From Herbiconiux flava (GTDB taxonomy: Bacteria; Actinomycetota; Actinomycetes; Actinomycetales; Microbacteriaceae): a stretch of 64,000 bases of DNA. This document shows positions 52,488 to 60,670 of the stretch, piece by piece. Location of the stretch: assembly GCF_013409865.1 (NCBI RefSeq), contig NZ_JACCBM010000001.1:3348001-3412000 (forward strand), in the 5' to 3' direction. Each line of letters begins with the position of its first letter. Position 1 is the first letter of the stretch. The position numbers were made by a program, and so were the translations under genes. The notes under the pieces are model-generated. The model was given only the letters and a program-made list of their open reading frames with translations. It made no database searches and had not been told where the DNA came from.

Positions 52488-53341
52488 TCCTGCCTGGCCC
52501 GCCCGCCGCCGTCACCCCGCCCGATCTGAGCGGGCTGCTCGCCTCGCCCTCGATCAGCGGTTGGGACATCGGCTTCGCCGTGGCGTCGATCGTCGCCGCC
52601 TGGATCCTGTCGGTGTTCGCCAAGCGGGGCGTGCTGGCGGTGCTGCGGAGGATGCAGGGAATCGGTGAGGGGGCGGCCATCCTCACCGCCCGGATCGTGC
52701 GCTACGCGATCCTGCTCGTCGGCATCGGGGTGGCCTTCGCGTTCCTCGGCGCCTCCGTCCAGCCGCTCATCGCGGTCGCCCTGATCGTCGGCGCCGTCGT
52801 CGTGCTCGCACTGCGGGGCATCTCCGCGAACTTCGCGGCCGGCCTCGTGCTGCAGACCCGGCACCCGATCAAGGTCGGCGACGAGATCGAGGTGGGCGGG
52901 TACGTCGGAGCCGTCAGGGAGCTGAACGGACGCAGTGTCGTGATCGTGACGCGCGACGGACGCAACGTCCACATCCCGAACTCCCAGGTGCTCGAGTCGC
53001 CGCTCGTCAATCACTCCGAGCTGGGCCTCCGCCGCTCCGACGTCGAGGTGCGCGTGCAGGCCGGTGCAGAGGGGGCGGAACCCGTCCGGTCGCTGATCGC
53101 CGAAGCGGTGGCGTCGGTCGAGGGCGTCGACAAGGCCCGCGCCGGGACTGTTCTGCTGCAGAGCAGCGAGCCCGATCGCGTGGTGCTCCTCGTGCGCTTC
53201 TGGCACCACCCCCTGGCGGCTCCGGCGATCTGCTCCCCGGTCGTGCAGGCCATCGCCGACGCGCTGCACGGCGCCGGGCATCCGGCCGTCGTCACGTCCG
53301 CCCTGCCGGCCGTCGCCCTGACCCCGCCCCCGAGGATGTGA
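52484..53341 (+). CDS. MscS-type mechanosensitive channel, probable CTG start
   Basis: A protein of about 285 residues with three N-terminal helices (SISGWDIGFAVASIVAAWILS, then RYAILLVGIGVAFAFLG and LIVGAVVVLALRGI) and the MscS beta-domain core PIKVGDEIEVGGYVGAV, VNHSELGLRR. No ATG, GTG or TTG lies in frame between the GAP stop and the first helix. The best candidate is a CTG at 52484 overlapping the GAP stop (CTGA), parallel to the GTGA junctions elsewhere. The channel relieves pressure on hypo-osmotic shock. Its stop overlaps the SulP start. Confidence 0.78.
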   Translation: MILPGPPAAVTPPDLSGLLASPSISGWDIGFAVASIVAAWILSVFAKRGVLAVLRRMQGIGEGAAILTARIVRYAILLVGIGVAFAFLGASVQPLIAVALIVGAVVVLALRGISANFAAGLVLQTRHPIKVGDEIEVGGYVGAVRELNGRSVVIVTRDGRNVHIPNSQVLESPLVNHSELGLRRSDVEVRVQAGAEGAEPVRSLIAEAVASVEGVDKARAGTVLLQSSEPDRVVLLVRFWHHPLAAPAICSPVVQAIADALHGAGHPAVVTSALPAVALTPPPRM

Positions 53342-55011
53342 GCGCCGCCATGGCATCGACGCACCCGACACGACCGATCCGGCCGCTCACCGGGCTGAGC
53401 CTGCGGAACGCCGCGACCGAGGTCGTCGCCGGTGTGACGCTGCTCGCGATCGCGGTGCCGCTCAACATCGGCTACGCCCAGATCGCGGGGCTGCCGCCGA
53501 CGGCCGGGCTGTACGCCCTGGTGCTGCCCGCGATCGTCTACGCGATCGTCGTGTCGTCCCGTCAGCTGGTGGCGTCCCCGGATGCCGCCGCGGCCGCCCT
53601 CGTCGCGTCGTCGATCGGCGGGCTCGCGGTGGCGGGCAGCGCCGACTACCTCACGATGGCTCTCGCGCAGGCCATCATCAGCGGCGTGCTGTTCGTGCTC
53701 GCGGCCGTGTTCAAGCTCGGGTTCCTGGCGAACTTCCTGTCCAAACCCATCCTGATCGGGTTCGTGGGTGGGCTCGCACTCGACATCCTGGTCAGTCAGC
53801 TCGCCAAGATGCTCGGCGTGAAGATCGACTCCGGCGGCGAGTTCATCGACAAAGTCGTGGGGCTCGTGACGGGGCTGCCGGGTCTGAACGGGTTGTCGGT
53901 GCTCATCGCGGCGCTGGCGGTCGCTGTGCTGCTCGTGGGGCGCCGGCTTGCCCGGGCGGTGCCGTGGGCTCTGATCGTGCTGATCGTCGCGACGGTGGTC
54001 ACGGTCACGACCGGGCTGGAGGAACAGGGAGTCTCCGTGCTCGGCCCGGTCGACGCCGGGCCGCCGGTTCTCACGTGGCCGATCCTGAGCTGGGGCACCT
54101 GGCTTGCGCTCGTGCCCTCGGCCATCGCCCTGACCATGGTGACGATGGCCGAGGGTCTGCTGGTGGCGCGCAGCTACGGCGAGAAGCACCGCTACGAGAC
54201 CCGCCCGAACCGCGACCTCCTCGCCTTCGGAGCCGCGAACATCGCCTCCGGCGCGTCGGGCGGCTTCGCCGTCGGTTCCTCGACATCCCGCACCGCGGCA
54301 ATGGACCAGGCCGGGTCGCGCACGCAGCTGCCGAGCCTCGTCGCCGCCGTCGGCACCCTGCTGCTCCTGCTTTTCGGCACCGGGCTGCTCGAGCACATCC
54401 CCTCGCCCGCGATCGGGGCGATCGTCGGTGTCGCGATCCTCCCGCTCCTCGGCATTCGCGAGTTCCGGACTCTCTGGCGTCAGGACCGGTTCGAGTTCGC
54501 GGTCGGTGCGGTCTGCTTCCTCGTCACCCTGTTCGTCGGCGCCATCCCGGGCATCGTGGTCGCGTTCGTGCTGGCCCTGATCAATTTGGCGCGGCGCGCC
54601 TCCTCTCCCGCGATCGACGTGCTCGCCGCCGACGGCGACCCGGAGTCCTCGCTGCTGAATGCCGCGCCGCCGGGCACGTCCACCGCTCCAGGAGTGGTCG
54701 TGATCCGGCTCGCCGCGCCGCTGTTCTTCGCGAACGGGTCGGTGTTCGCCGATGCGGTGAAGCGGGTGGTGACGGCCGGAACGGACATCCGTCATGTCGT
54801 GCTCGACCTCGAAGCGGTCTCGGACGTCGACGTCACCGGCGCCGAGACCTTCGAGGCGCTGAAGACCTGGCTGGGCGACAACGACGTCACCTTGTCGTTC
54901 AGCCGCCCGCGGGCCGAGATCGTCGAGCGGATGCGCGCCCTCGGCCTGATCGCCGACGAGACCCTCTACCCCACGAACCGGGCCGCCCTCCAGTCCCTCA
55001 GCCCGCAGTAG
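53338..55011 (+). CDS. SulP-family anion transporter with STAS domain
   Basis: A 557-residue transporter, GTG start at 53338 overlapping the channel's stop, or ATG 53350. SulP signature AQIAGLPPTAGLYALVLP near residue 44, SSRQLVASPDAAAA, SSTSRTAAMDQAGSRTQLP and the membrane helices of the family. A C-terminal STAS domain (VVVIRLAAPLFFANGSVF, VVLDLEAVSDVDVTGAE) completes it. Substrates of SulP proteins include sulfate and bicarbonate; the substrate here is not clear. It is flanked by two GAP genes. Confidence 0.88.
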   Translation: MSAAMASTHPTRPIRPLTGLSLRNAATEVVAGVTLLAIAVPLNIGYAQIAGLPPTAGLYALVLPAIVYAIVVSSRQLVASPDAAAAALVASSIGGLAVAGSADYLTMALAQAIISGVLFVLAAVFKLGFLANFLSKPILIGFVGGLALDILVSQLAKMLGVKIDSGGEFIDKVVGLVTGLPGLNGLSVLIAALAVAVLLVGRRLARAVPWALIVLIVATVVTVTTGLEEQGVSVLGPVDAGPPVLTWPILSWGTWLALVPSAIALTMVTMAEGLLVARSYGEKHRYETRPNRDLLAFGAANIASGASGGFAVGSSTSRTAAMDQAGSRTQLPSLVAAVGTLLLLLFGTGLLEHIPSPAIGAIVGVAILPLLGIREFRTLWRQDRFEFAVGAVCFLVTLFVGAIPGIVVAFVLALINLARRASSPAIDVLAADGDPESSLLNAAPPGTSTAPGVVVIRLAAPLFFANGSVFADAVKRVVTAGTDIRHVVLDLEAVSDVDVTGAETFEALKTWLGDNDVTLSFSRPRAEIVERMRALGLIADETLYPTNRAALQSLSPQ

Positions 55012-55033
55012 AACGACAGGAAACGAGGATCCC

Positions 55034-55705
55034 ATGGGTTCAGTCACCGGCGAGATACTCCCGCTCGCACTCGGCATCGCGATCAGTCCGATCCCGATCA
55101 TCGCGGCCATCCTGATGCTGTTGTCCCCGAAAGCCCGCGGCACGAGCCTCGGATTCCTCCTCGGCTGGCTGCTCGGCATCGTCGTCGCGGTCGTGCTGTT
55201 CACGCTGCTGTCGTCGGTCATCCCGCAGGGCGACGCCGACGACCCGAAGCCCGTCGCCGGGGTCATCAAGATCATCCTCGGGGCGGCGCTGCTGCTGCTC
55301 GCCGTGAAGCAGTGGCGCGGCCGCCCGAAGGAGGGTGCGGAGCCGGCGATGCCGAAGTGGATGTCGGCCATCGACACCATGACGCCGGGGCGCGGCCTCG
55401 TTCTGGGCTTCCTGCTCTCGGGGCTGAACCCGAAGAACCTGCTGATGGGCGTCGCCGCCGGCGTCGCCATCGGGTCGGGATCGCTCGCCGTCGGCGAGAT
55501 CGTGGTGTCGGTCGTCGTGTTCACCGTGATCGCGGCGTCGACCGTCGCCGTGCCGGTGATCGCCTACCTCGCCGCGACCTCGCGGATGACCGGCCCGCTC
55601 GAGTCGCTGCGGAAGTGGCTCGTGCACAACAACGCCACGGTGATGGCCGTGCTGCTGCTCGTGATCGGCGTCGTGCTGATCGGCAAAGGGATAGGGAGTT
55701 TCTGA
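55034..55705 (+). CDS. GAP-family membrane protein (copy 2)
   Basis: A 223-residue LysE-like protein with the same plan as the GAP protein at 51765 (LPLALGIAISPIPIIAAILMLLS; FLLGWLLGIVVAV; LGFLLSGLNPKNLLMGVAAG). The sequences are clearly related but not close, so this is an old duplication. The ATG follows the SulP stop by 22 bp with AGGAAACGAGGA before it. The stop is joined to the DUF1254 gene by TGATG. Confidence 0.84.
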   Translation: MGSVTGEILPLALGIAISPIPIIAAILMLLSPKARGTSLGFLLGWLLGIVVAVVLFTLLSSVIPQGDADDPKPVAGVIKIILGAALLLLAVKQWRGRPKEGAEPAMPKWMSAIDTMTPGRGLVLGFLLSGLNPKNLLMGVAAGVAIGSGSLAVGEIVVSVVVFTVIAASTVAVPVIAYLAATSRMTGPLESLRKWLVHNNATVMAVLLLVIGVVLIGKGIGSF

Positions 55706-56997
55706 TGAACGACGAACGACGATCGATCGCCCGCGACGCGTACATCTTCGGGTACGCGATGGTCGAGAACTATCGCACGCTCTACGAGCAGGCGGTCGAC
55801 AGCGACGACTCGCGCTACACCGGTGGGTTCGGCGGGTTCCGGCACTACTCCGAGCCGTTCACCCCGGAGAACACCGACATCGTCACGCCGAACAACGACA
55901 CTCCCTACTCGTGGGGGTGGTTCGACCTGCGGGCCGAGCCGGTCGTGATCACGGTTCCGGCGATCGACCGGTTCTACATCCTGCCGTTCCACGACCTGTA
56001 CACGGTGTACGCGGGCTACGTCAGTGCGGCGACCACCGGCACCGGGCCGGGTCGGTACCTGCTCGCCGGGCCGTCGTGGACCGATGACACCCCGGAGGGC
56101 TTCGACGGCGTCATCACCGCCTCGACCGACTTCGTCGGCTGCCTCGGGCGCACCGCATTCACCGACGGCGACGTCGAGGAGCTCAAGCGGATCCAGCACT
56201 CGTACGCGGTGGCGCCGCTGCACGAGGTGACCGGAAGCGCGGCGCCGGTGGCGGCACCCGACCCCGATTGGCCCGTCTGGGACGAAGCGGCGGCCACGGA
56301 CATCCGCTTCTTCGACGTGCTCGACTTCCTGCTGCGCTTCGCACCGGTGCTCGAGGAGGACCGTGGTATTCGCGACCGGCTCGCGAGCGTCGGCCTGGAC
56401 GGCAGCGGAACCTTCGCGACGAGCGGACTCGACGCGGATGCGCGGGCCGACTTCGAGCAGGGACTCGCCGACGGCATCGCCCACCTCGACGACATCGCCG
56501 AGCACACCGCCAGCTCGACCGGTCTCTTCGGCACCCGGGAGGAGATGTCGGGCGCGTACGACAACCGGAACGTCGGCGCCAAGAAGGGGCTCTACGGCCT
56601 GCCTCCGGCGATCGCCTGGTACGGCGGATGGCTGGTCGATTCGGCCGGCAACCGGATCGTGGGCACGACCGACTACACGATCACCTTCACGGCCGAGCAG
56701 CTTCCGAAGGCGCGGTTCTTCTGGTCGGCGACGCTGTACACGCTGCCGCAGCGGCTGCTCAGCGCGAACGAGATCGACCGCTACTCGATCGGCGACCGCA
56801 CCGAGGGAATCCGCTACGGCGACGACGGGTCGTTGACGCTGTTCGTGCAGCACCGTCGGCCTGCCGACGAGACGGAGGCGGCGAACTGGCTGCCGTCGCC
56901 GGAGGGCCCGTTCACGGTGATCATCCGCGCGTACGGAGGGGACGAATCGATCGCGGAGGGCCGGTACCGGTTGCCGGCGATCACCCCTCGGGCGTGA
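55705..56997 (+). CDS. DUF1254/DUF1214 domain protein (copy 2)
   Basis: A 430-residue protein: N-terminal DUF1254 (IFGYAMVENYRTLYEQAVDS, ENTDIVTPNNDTPYSWGWFDLRAEP, about residues 12-110) and C-terminal DUF1214 (LPKARFFWSATLYTLPQRLLSANEIDRYSIGDR, about 330-420). It is much shorter and diverged from copy 1 at 48876. No signal peptide. Coupled to both neighbours through TGATG overlaps. Confidence 0.85.
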   Translation: MNDERRSIARDAYIFGYAMVENYRTLYEQAVDSDDSRYTGGFGGFRHYSEPFTPENTDIVTPNNDTPYSWGWFDLRAEPVVITVPAIDRFYILPFHDLYTVYAGYVSAATTGTGPGRYLLAGPSWTDDTPEGFDGVITASTDFVGCLGRTAFTDGDVEELKRIQHSYAVAPLHEVTGSAAPVAAPDPDWPVWDEAAATDIRFFDVLDFLLRFAPVLEEDRGIRDRLASVGLDGSGTFATSGLDADARADFEQGLADGIAHLDDIAEHTASSTGLFGTREEMSGAYDNRNVGAKKGLYGLPPAIAWYGGWLVDSAGNRIVGTTDYTITFTAEQLPKARFFWSATLYTLPQRLLSANEIDRYSIGDRTEGIRYGDDGSLTLFVQHRRPADETEAANWLPSPEGPFTVIIRAYGGDESIAEGRYRLPAITPRA

Positions 56998-57818
56998 TGT
57001 CCGCGGATCCGCCGCTGGGGTTCTGGCCCGGGCTGCCCTACGCCGATCGCCCCGAGGGCACGCTGCGGCTCGACGTCCTGGCGCCCGCGGGAACGGGCGG
57101 CGGGGCGGAGAGGGCCGGGAGCCGGGTGCCCGGAGCATCCGCTCGGCCTCACGCCCCGGTCGTGGTCTTCCTGCACGGCGGGGGCTGGCACGAGGGCGAC
57201 CGGGGGGCGGCGCTGCACCCGTGGCTGAACCCGCTGCTCGCTGCCCGGGGGTTCGTGACCGTCGCGCCGACGTACCGGCTGAGCGGAACGGCGGTGTGGC
57301 CCGCCGCCTTGGAGGACGCGCGGGCCGCCGTGGCCTGGACGATCGAGCACGCCGAGGAGTTCGGCGGCGACCCCGCGCGCGTCGGCGTGTGGGGCTTCTC
57401 GGCGGGCGCGCAGCTCGCGGCGCTCGTCGCGCTGGAGGCGTCGAGCGGGGTGCGGGCCGCCGCCGTCGCCGCGTGCCCCGCCGATCTGCGCGACGCTGAC
57501 GTCGCCGGGGACAACGAGGTGACGCGACTCCTGGGGGTGCCGGCGACGCCCGAGCGGCTGGCTGCGCTCAGTGCCGTCACGCTCGTGCGAGCGCCGACGG
57601 TGCCGTTCTCGATCGTGCACGGCACGGCCGACGAGGTCGTGCCGTTCTGGCAGGGGGTGGCGCTGCGGGACGCCGTCCGGGCGGCGGGCGGTGTCGCCGA
57701 GTGGCACGCCGTCGAGGGCGGCCGCCACGACTGGGCCGACACCCCGTCAGCGGGGCTCGACGAGGGGCCGCCGAGCTTCGGCTCGCTCGCGGCCGACTTC
57801 TTCGAGCGGATGCTCTGA
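56997..57818 (+). CDS. Alpha/beta hydrolase (BD-FAE/HSL-type esterase)
   Basis: A 273-residue hydrolase: oxyanion-hole motif LHGGGWHEGD near residue 60, nucleophile Ser in WGFSAGAQ near 135, Asp in GTADEVV and His in GRHDWAD. Typical of carboxylesterases acting on small acyl or ester substrates. The ATG at 56997 overlaps the DUF1254 stop (TGATG). Last gene of the plus-strand operon. Confidence 0.85.
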   Translation: MSADPPLGFWPGLPYADRPEGTLRLDVLAPAGTGGGAERAGSRVPGASARPHAPVVVFLHGGGWHEGDRGAALHPWLNPLLAARGFVTVAPTYRLSGTAVWPAALEDARAAVAWTIEHAEEFGGDPARVGVWGFSAGAQLAALVALEASSGVRAAAVAACPADLRDADVAGDNEVTRLLGVPATPERLAALSAVTLVRAPTVPFSIVHGTADEVVPFWQGVALRDAVRAAGGVAEWHAVEGGRHDWADTPSAGLDEGPPSFGSLAADFFERML

Positions 57819-57933
57819 CCGCCGCCGCCCCATCGGCCGGCGCCGCCCGCGCCGGAGCTCAGCGCGAGTGGGTCTTCGGGCCGGCCAGCTCGGTGGGCCC
57901 TCCGGTTCGCCGGGGAGTGGCGGGGCGGGCAGG

Positions 57934-58980
57934 TCAGGAGGCGGCGGGGAGGGCTGCGTGACCGGCGGCCGCCGCGCGGTCGAGGTAGGCCGCGAAGTCG
58001 TCGGGGGCGAGGAGTCGTTTGGGGGGCTCCGGTGGCAGGGCGGTCGGGGTGGCGGCGGCCGGAGCCGGGGCGGCGGTCGCGGTGCAGCCCGGCGCGGCCT
58101 CGACAGCAGTGGCCGCGGTCGGGGCGGCGCGGAGGGTGCGGCGGAGGTGGGCGATCGCGCGGGACGCGAAGGTGCCGGGCGGGTCGAGCCAGACGAGCAG
58201 GAAGTGGCCGCCCGGGACGTCGAGGCACTGCCAGGGCATCTCGCCGAAACCGACGCCCTCGACGAAGGCGGGTGCTTCGCCGAAGGTCAGCGGGCGGGCG
58301 TCGAGGCTCGCCCACATCTCGCGGAAGTCGGCGTCGCGCACCGAGAGGTCGCCGACGATCTCCTGCAGGCGGGGGTCGTTCGGGTCGCCGTGGTACCGCA
58401 GGGCCGCGACGGCGGCACGGGCGGTGCGGCGCCAGCCCTCGAGTCCGCGTCCCTCCGGCGGGGCGAGGAATGCGGCCGCGACGCAGTTGCCCCCCGCGAC
58501 CGCGAAGCTCGGCTGCAGGGCGTGGGCGAGATCGTTGGCGACGAGCAGGTCCTGGTTGCGGTCGAGGACGTAGACGGGCGCATCCGACCACTGCTCGACG
58601 AGGCGGTGCACCAGATCGCTCACCGGCGGAACCGGGCGGGCGAGCGACGTCGGCGGGGCCGGCAGGGCGAGGCGGTAGAAGTAGGCGGCCGCGTCGGCGT
58701 CGAGGCGGAGGGCCCGGGTGAGGGAGGCGAGCACCTGCTCGGAGACCTGGTGGTGGCGGCCCTGCTCGAGGCGGATGTAGTACTCGCGGCTGATCCCGGC
58801 GAGGTCGGCGACCTCTTCGCGGCGGAGTCCGGCGACGCGGCGCCCGGGTTCGGCGACCAGGCCGACGTCGGCGGGCTGGAGTCGGGCGCGGCGGCCGCGC
58901 AGGTACTCGCCGAGGGTGGGCGCCACCGAGGCGGGCTGGGGGCCGCGGCGGGCCGACGGGAGGGCGGGAGCTGCGCGCAT
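57934..58980 (-). CDS. MmyB-type helix-turn-helix regulator with Ala/Pro-rich insert
   Basis: A 348-residue regulator: N-terminal HTH (YLRGRRARLQPADVGL, then RVAGLRREEVADLAGISREYYIRLEQGRHHQVS) and MmyB ligand domain (about residues 108-270). Unusually, after residue 285 there is a 50-residue Ala/Thr/Pro stretch, followed by KRLLAPDDFAAYLDRAAAAG at the end. Start ATG 58980. It is convergent with the hydrolase gene and upstream holds about 170 bp with a 10-bp tandem repeat. Confidence 0.82.
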   Translation of the reverse strand: MRAAPALPSARRGPQPASVAPTLGEYLRGRRARLQPADVGLVAEPGRRVAGLRREEVADLAGISREYYIRLEQGRHHQVSEQVLASLTRALRLDADAAAYFYRLALPAPPTSLARPVPPVSDLVHRLVEQWSDAPVYVLDRNQDLLVANDLAHALQPSFAVAGGNCVAAAFLAPPEGRGLEGWRRTARAAVAALRYHGDPNDPRLQEIVGDLSVRDADFREMWASLDARPLTFGEAPAFVEGVGFGEMPWQCLDVPGGHFLLVWLDPPGTFASRAIAHLRRTLRAAPTAATAVEAAPGCTATAAPAPAAATPTALPPEPPKRLLAPDDFAAYLDRAAAAGHAALPAAS

Positions 58981-59100
58981 GTCGTTCCTTCGGGATCGCA
59001 TCCGGAGTAGCGGTGCTCGAATCCTATTGGATTTCGACGGCCAGCGCAGGGGGGTAAGAGAGCGCTCTCGAAGCGGCCGGGCTGAGCTCCCGGTCAGTGC

Positions 59101-59168
59101 GTGTCAGAGCGCGTCAGAGCGCGTCAGAGCGCGTCAGAGCGCGTCAGAGCGCGTCAAAGCGCGTCAGC
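59101..59168 (+). repeat. 10-bp tandem repeat (about 7 copies) at the GNAT stop codon
   Basis: GCGTCAGAGC repeated with almost no change from 59101 to 59168 (first copy GTGTCAGAGC, sixth GCGTCAAAGC). The stop codon (59154-59156, minus strand) of the GNAT gene is inside the array. Confidence 0.93.
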
Positions 59169-59684
59169 CCGTTCCCGCACCGCATACTTGAACCCTCGGT
59201 GCGAGCCCACGAAGCCGAGGCGCTCGTAGAAGCGGTGCGCGTCGGTGCGCGCCTCGTCGGAGGTTAGCTGCACGAGCGCGGCGCCCAGGGCCGGGGCTGC
59301 GACGTCGGTGGTCCACCGCATCAGGGCCGAGCCGATGCCCGACGACCGCCGCGCGCTGCTTACCCGCACCGCCTCGACGAGCAGCCGGGTCGCACCGCGC
59401 CGCGAGAGGCCCGGGATGCGCGTGAGCTGCATCATCGCGATCACCACCCCGTCCGGTCCGACGGCGACGACGAGGTCGTTCGAGGCGTCGGCGAGGGTCT
59501 CGACGAGCCCTGCCCGGTAGGCCGCGGTGTCGGACTCGTCGGCCTGGTCGCCGCGCGAGGCGCTGATCGCGTCGTCGGCGAGCAGCCGCATCAGCGCGTC
59601 GAGGTCCTCGACGTCGGCACGGCGGAGGGTGACGGCGCCGCCCGGAGTCTCGAGCGGCACGGGCAGGGCGAGGGAGGCGATCAC
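59154..59684 (-). CDS. GNAT-family N-acetyltransferase
   Basis: A 176-residue GNAT: VTLRRADVEDLDALMRLLADDAISA at the start, the acetyl-CoA site EAVRVSSARRSSGIGSALMRW (R-x-x-G-I-G) near residue 110, and the C-terminal RFYERLGFVGSHRGFKYAV. Substrate unknown. GTG 59684 chosen; the frame is open upstream but that part reads as repeat-derived. Both ends of the gene are next to different 10-bp tandem repeats. Confidence 0.84.
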   Translation of the reverse strand: MIASLALPVPLETPGGAVTLRRADVEDLDALMRLLADDAISASRGDQADESDTAAYRAGLVETLADASNDLVVAVGPDGVVIAMMQLTRIPGLSRRGATRLLVEAVRVSSARRSSGIGSALMRWTTDVAAPALGAALVQLTSDEARTDAHRFYERLGFVGSHRGFKYAVRERADAL

Positions 59685-59709
59685 GGATCCAGTCTCCCAT
59701 CGCACGAGC

Positions 59710-59755
59710 GAGCGCAGGCAAGCGCAGCCAAGCGCAGCCAAGCGCAGCCGAGCGG
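59710..59755. repeat. 10-bp tandem repeat (about 4.5 copies) upstream of the GNAT gene
   Basis: AAGCGCAGCC-type units at 59710-59755 (AGCGCAGGCA, AGCGCAGCCA twice, AGCGCAGCCG, AGCGGAGG). Different in sequence from the array at the other end of the GNAT gene but the same period. Confidence 0.8.
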
Positions 59756-59866
59756 AGGCGTGCGGCGCAGCCCGCCGCGGCACGTGCGACGCGGCTCGAC
59801 AGACGTGGGAGGAGGTTGCGACGCGGGTCGTGCCGACACGGGCATCCGGCTGCGTAGCCTCGCTGC

Positions 59867-60670
59867 ATGCCGAGCCAGAAGAACCCCGCCCACGTCCCCT
59901 CCGGTGCGAGCGCGCTGCGGAGGGCCGCCGCCGAGGCGGGTGGGACGTTCCTGCTCGTCTTCGGCCTGATCGGAGCCGCCCTGCTCACCTCCCCCGACTC
60001 GAACGGCGTCGCCGCCCAGCCCGGCACGGGGCTGCTCGGCGTCGCGGTCGCCCTCGGGCTCACCGTGGCGATCGGCGCCGCAGTGGTGGGGCCGGTGTCG
60101 GGAGGGCACTTCAACCCCGCCGTCACCCTCGGGGTCGCGGTGGCCGGGCGGCTGCGCTGGGGGCTCGTGCCCGTCTACGTCGCCGCTCAGGTGGTGGGCG
60201 GAGTCACCGGCGCGGCGCTCGTGCGGGCCCTGCTGCTCGGCAGCGGCGACGGCGGGGCCGCGGCGGTTCGCTCGGGCTTCGCCTCGACGGGCTACGGGAT
60301 GCTCTCCCCCGGCCATTTCGGCCTGCTCCCCGTCGCGGCCGTCGAGCTGATCGCGACCGCGGTGCTGGTCGTCGTGGTGCTGACCACGACCCACCCCACG
60401 ACCGGCACGCCGCTCGCCCCGCTCGTGATCGGCGGCACGCTGACGCTGATGCTGTTCGTCGCGCTGCCGATCGACAACGCCTCGTTGAACCCGGCCCGCT
60501 CGCTCGCAACCGCGGTGTTCGGCGGCGGCGACTGGATGGCGCAGCTCTGGGCCTTCATCGTCTTCCCCGTGCTCGGCGCGGTGCTCGCGGCGGGGCTCTA
60601 CCGTGTGGCGGTGGCGGGACGGGCGTCCGCTGCGCCGGAGCCCGCGCCGGCCGCCTCCACCCCCGCCTGA
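59867..60670 (+). CDS. Aquaporin (MIP family, AqpZ-like)
   Basis: A 267-residue membrane channel with six helices and two NPA loops, GGHFNPAVT near residue 80 and DNASLNPARS near 207. The first helix reads LLVFGLIGAALLT; an AEAGGTFLLVFG start is typical of AqpZ-type water channels. TAGCCT stands 6 nt before the ATG, so the message is probably leaderless. Its 3' end overlaps the htaA-like gene on the other strand by 73 bp. Confidence 0.88.
   Translation: MPSQKNPAHVPSGASALRRAAAEAGGTFLLVFGLIGAALLTSPDSNGVAAQPGTGLLGVAVALGLTVAIGAAVVGPVSGGHFNPAVTLGVAVAGRLRWGLVPVYVAAQVVGGVTGAALVRALLLGSGDGGAAAVRSGFASTGYGMLSPGHFGLLPVAAVELIATAVLVVVVLTTTHPTTGTPLAPLVIGGTLTLMLFVALPIDNASLNPARSLATAVFGGGDWMAQLWAFIVFPVLGAVLAAGLYRVAVAGRASAAPEPAPAASTPA

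Noticed and set aside
53011..55524. 837-codon minus-strand frame opposite the SulP and GAP genes
   Set aside because: No domain; charged mirror of hydrophobic coding sequence. The plus-strand genes show clear SulP and GAP signatures.
59101..59168. Regular repeat array as a possible CRISPR
   Set aside because: Unit of 10 bp with no spacers and no cas genes nearby.
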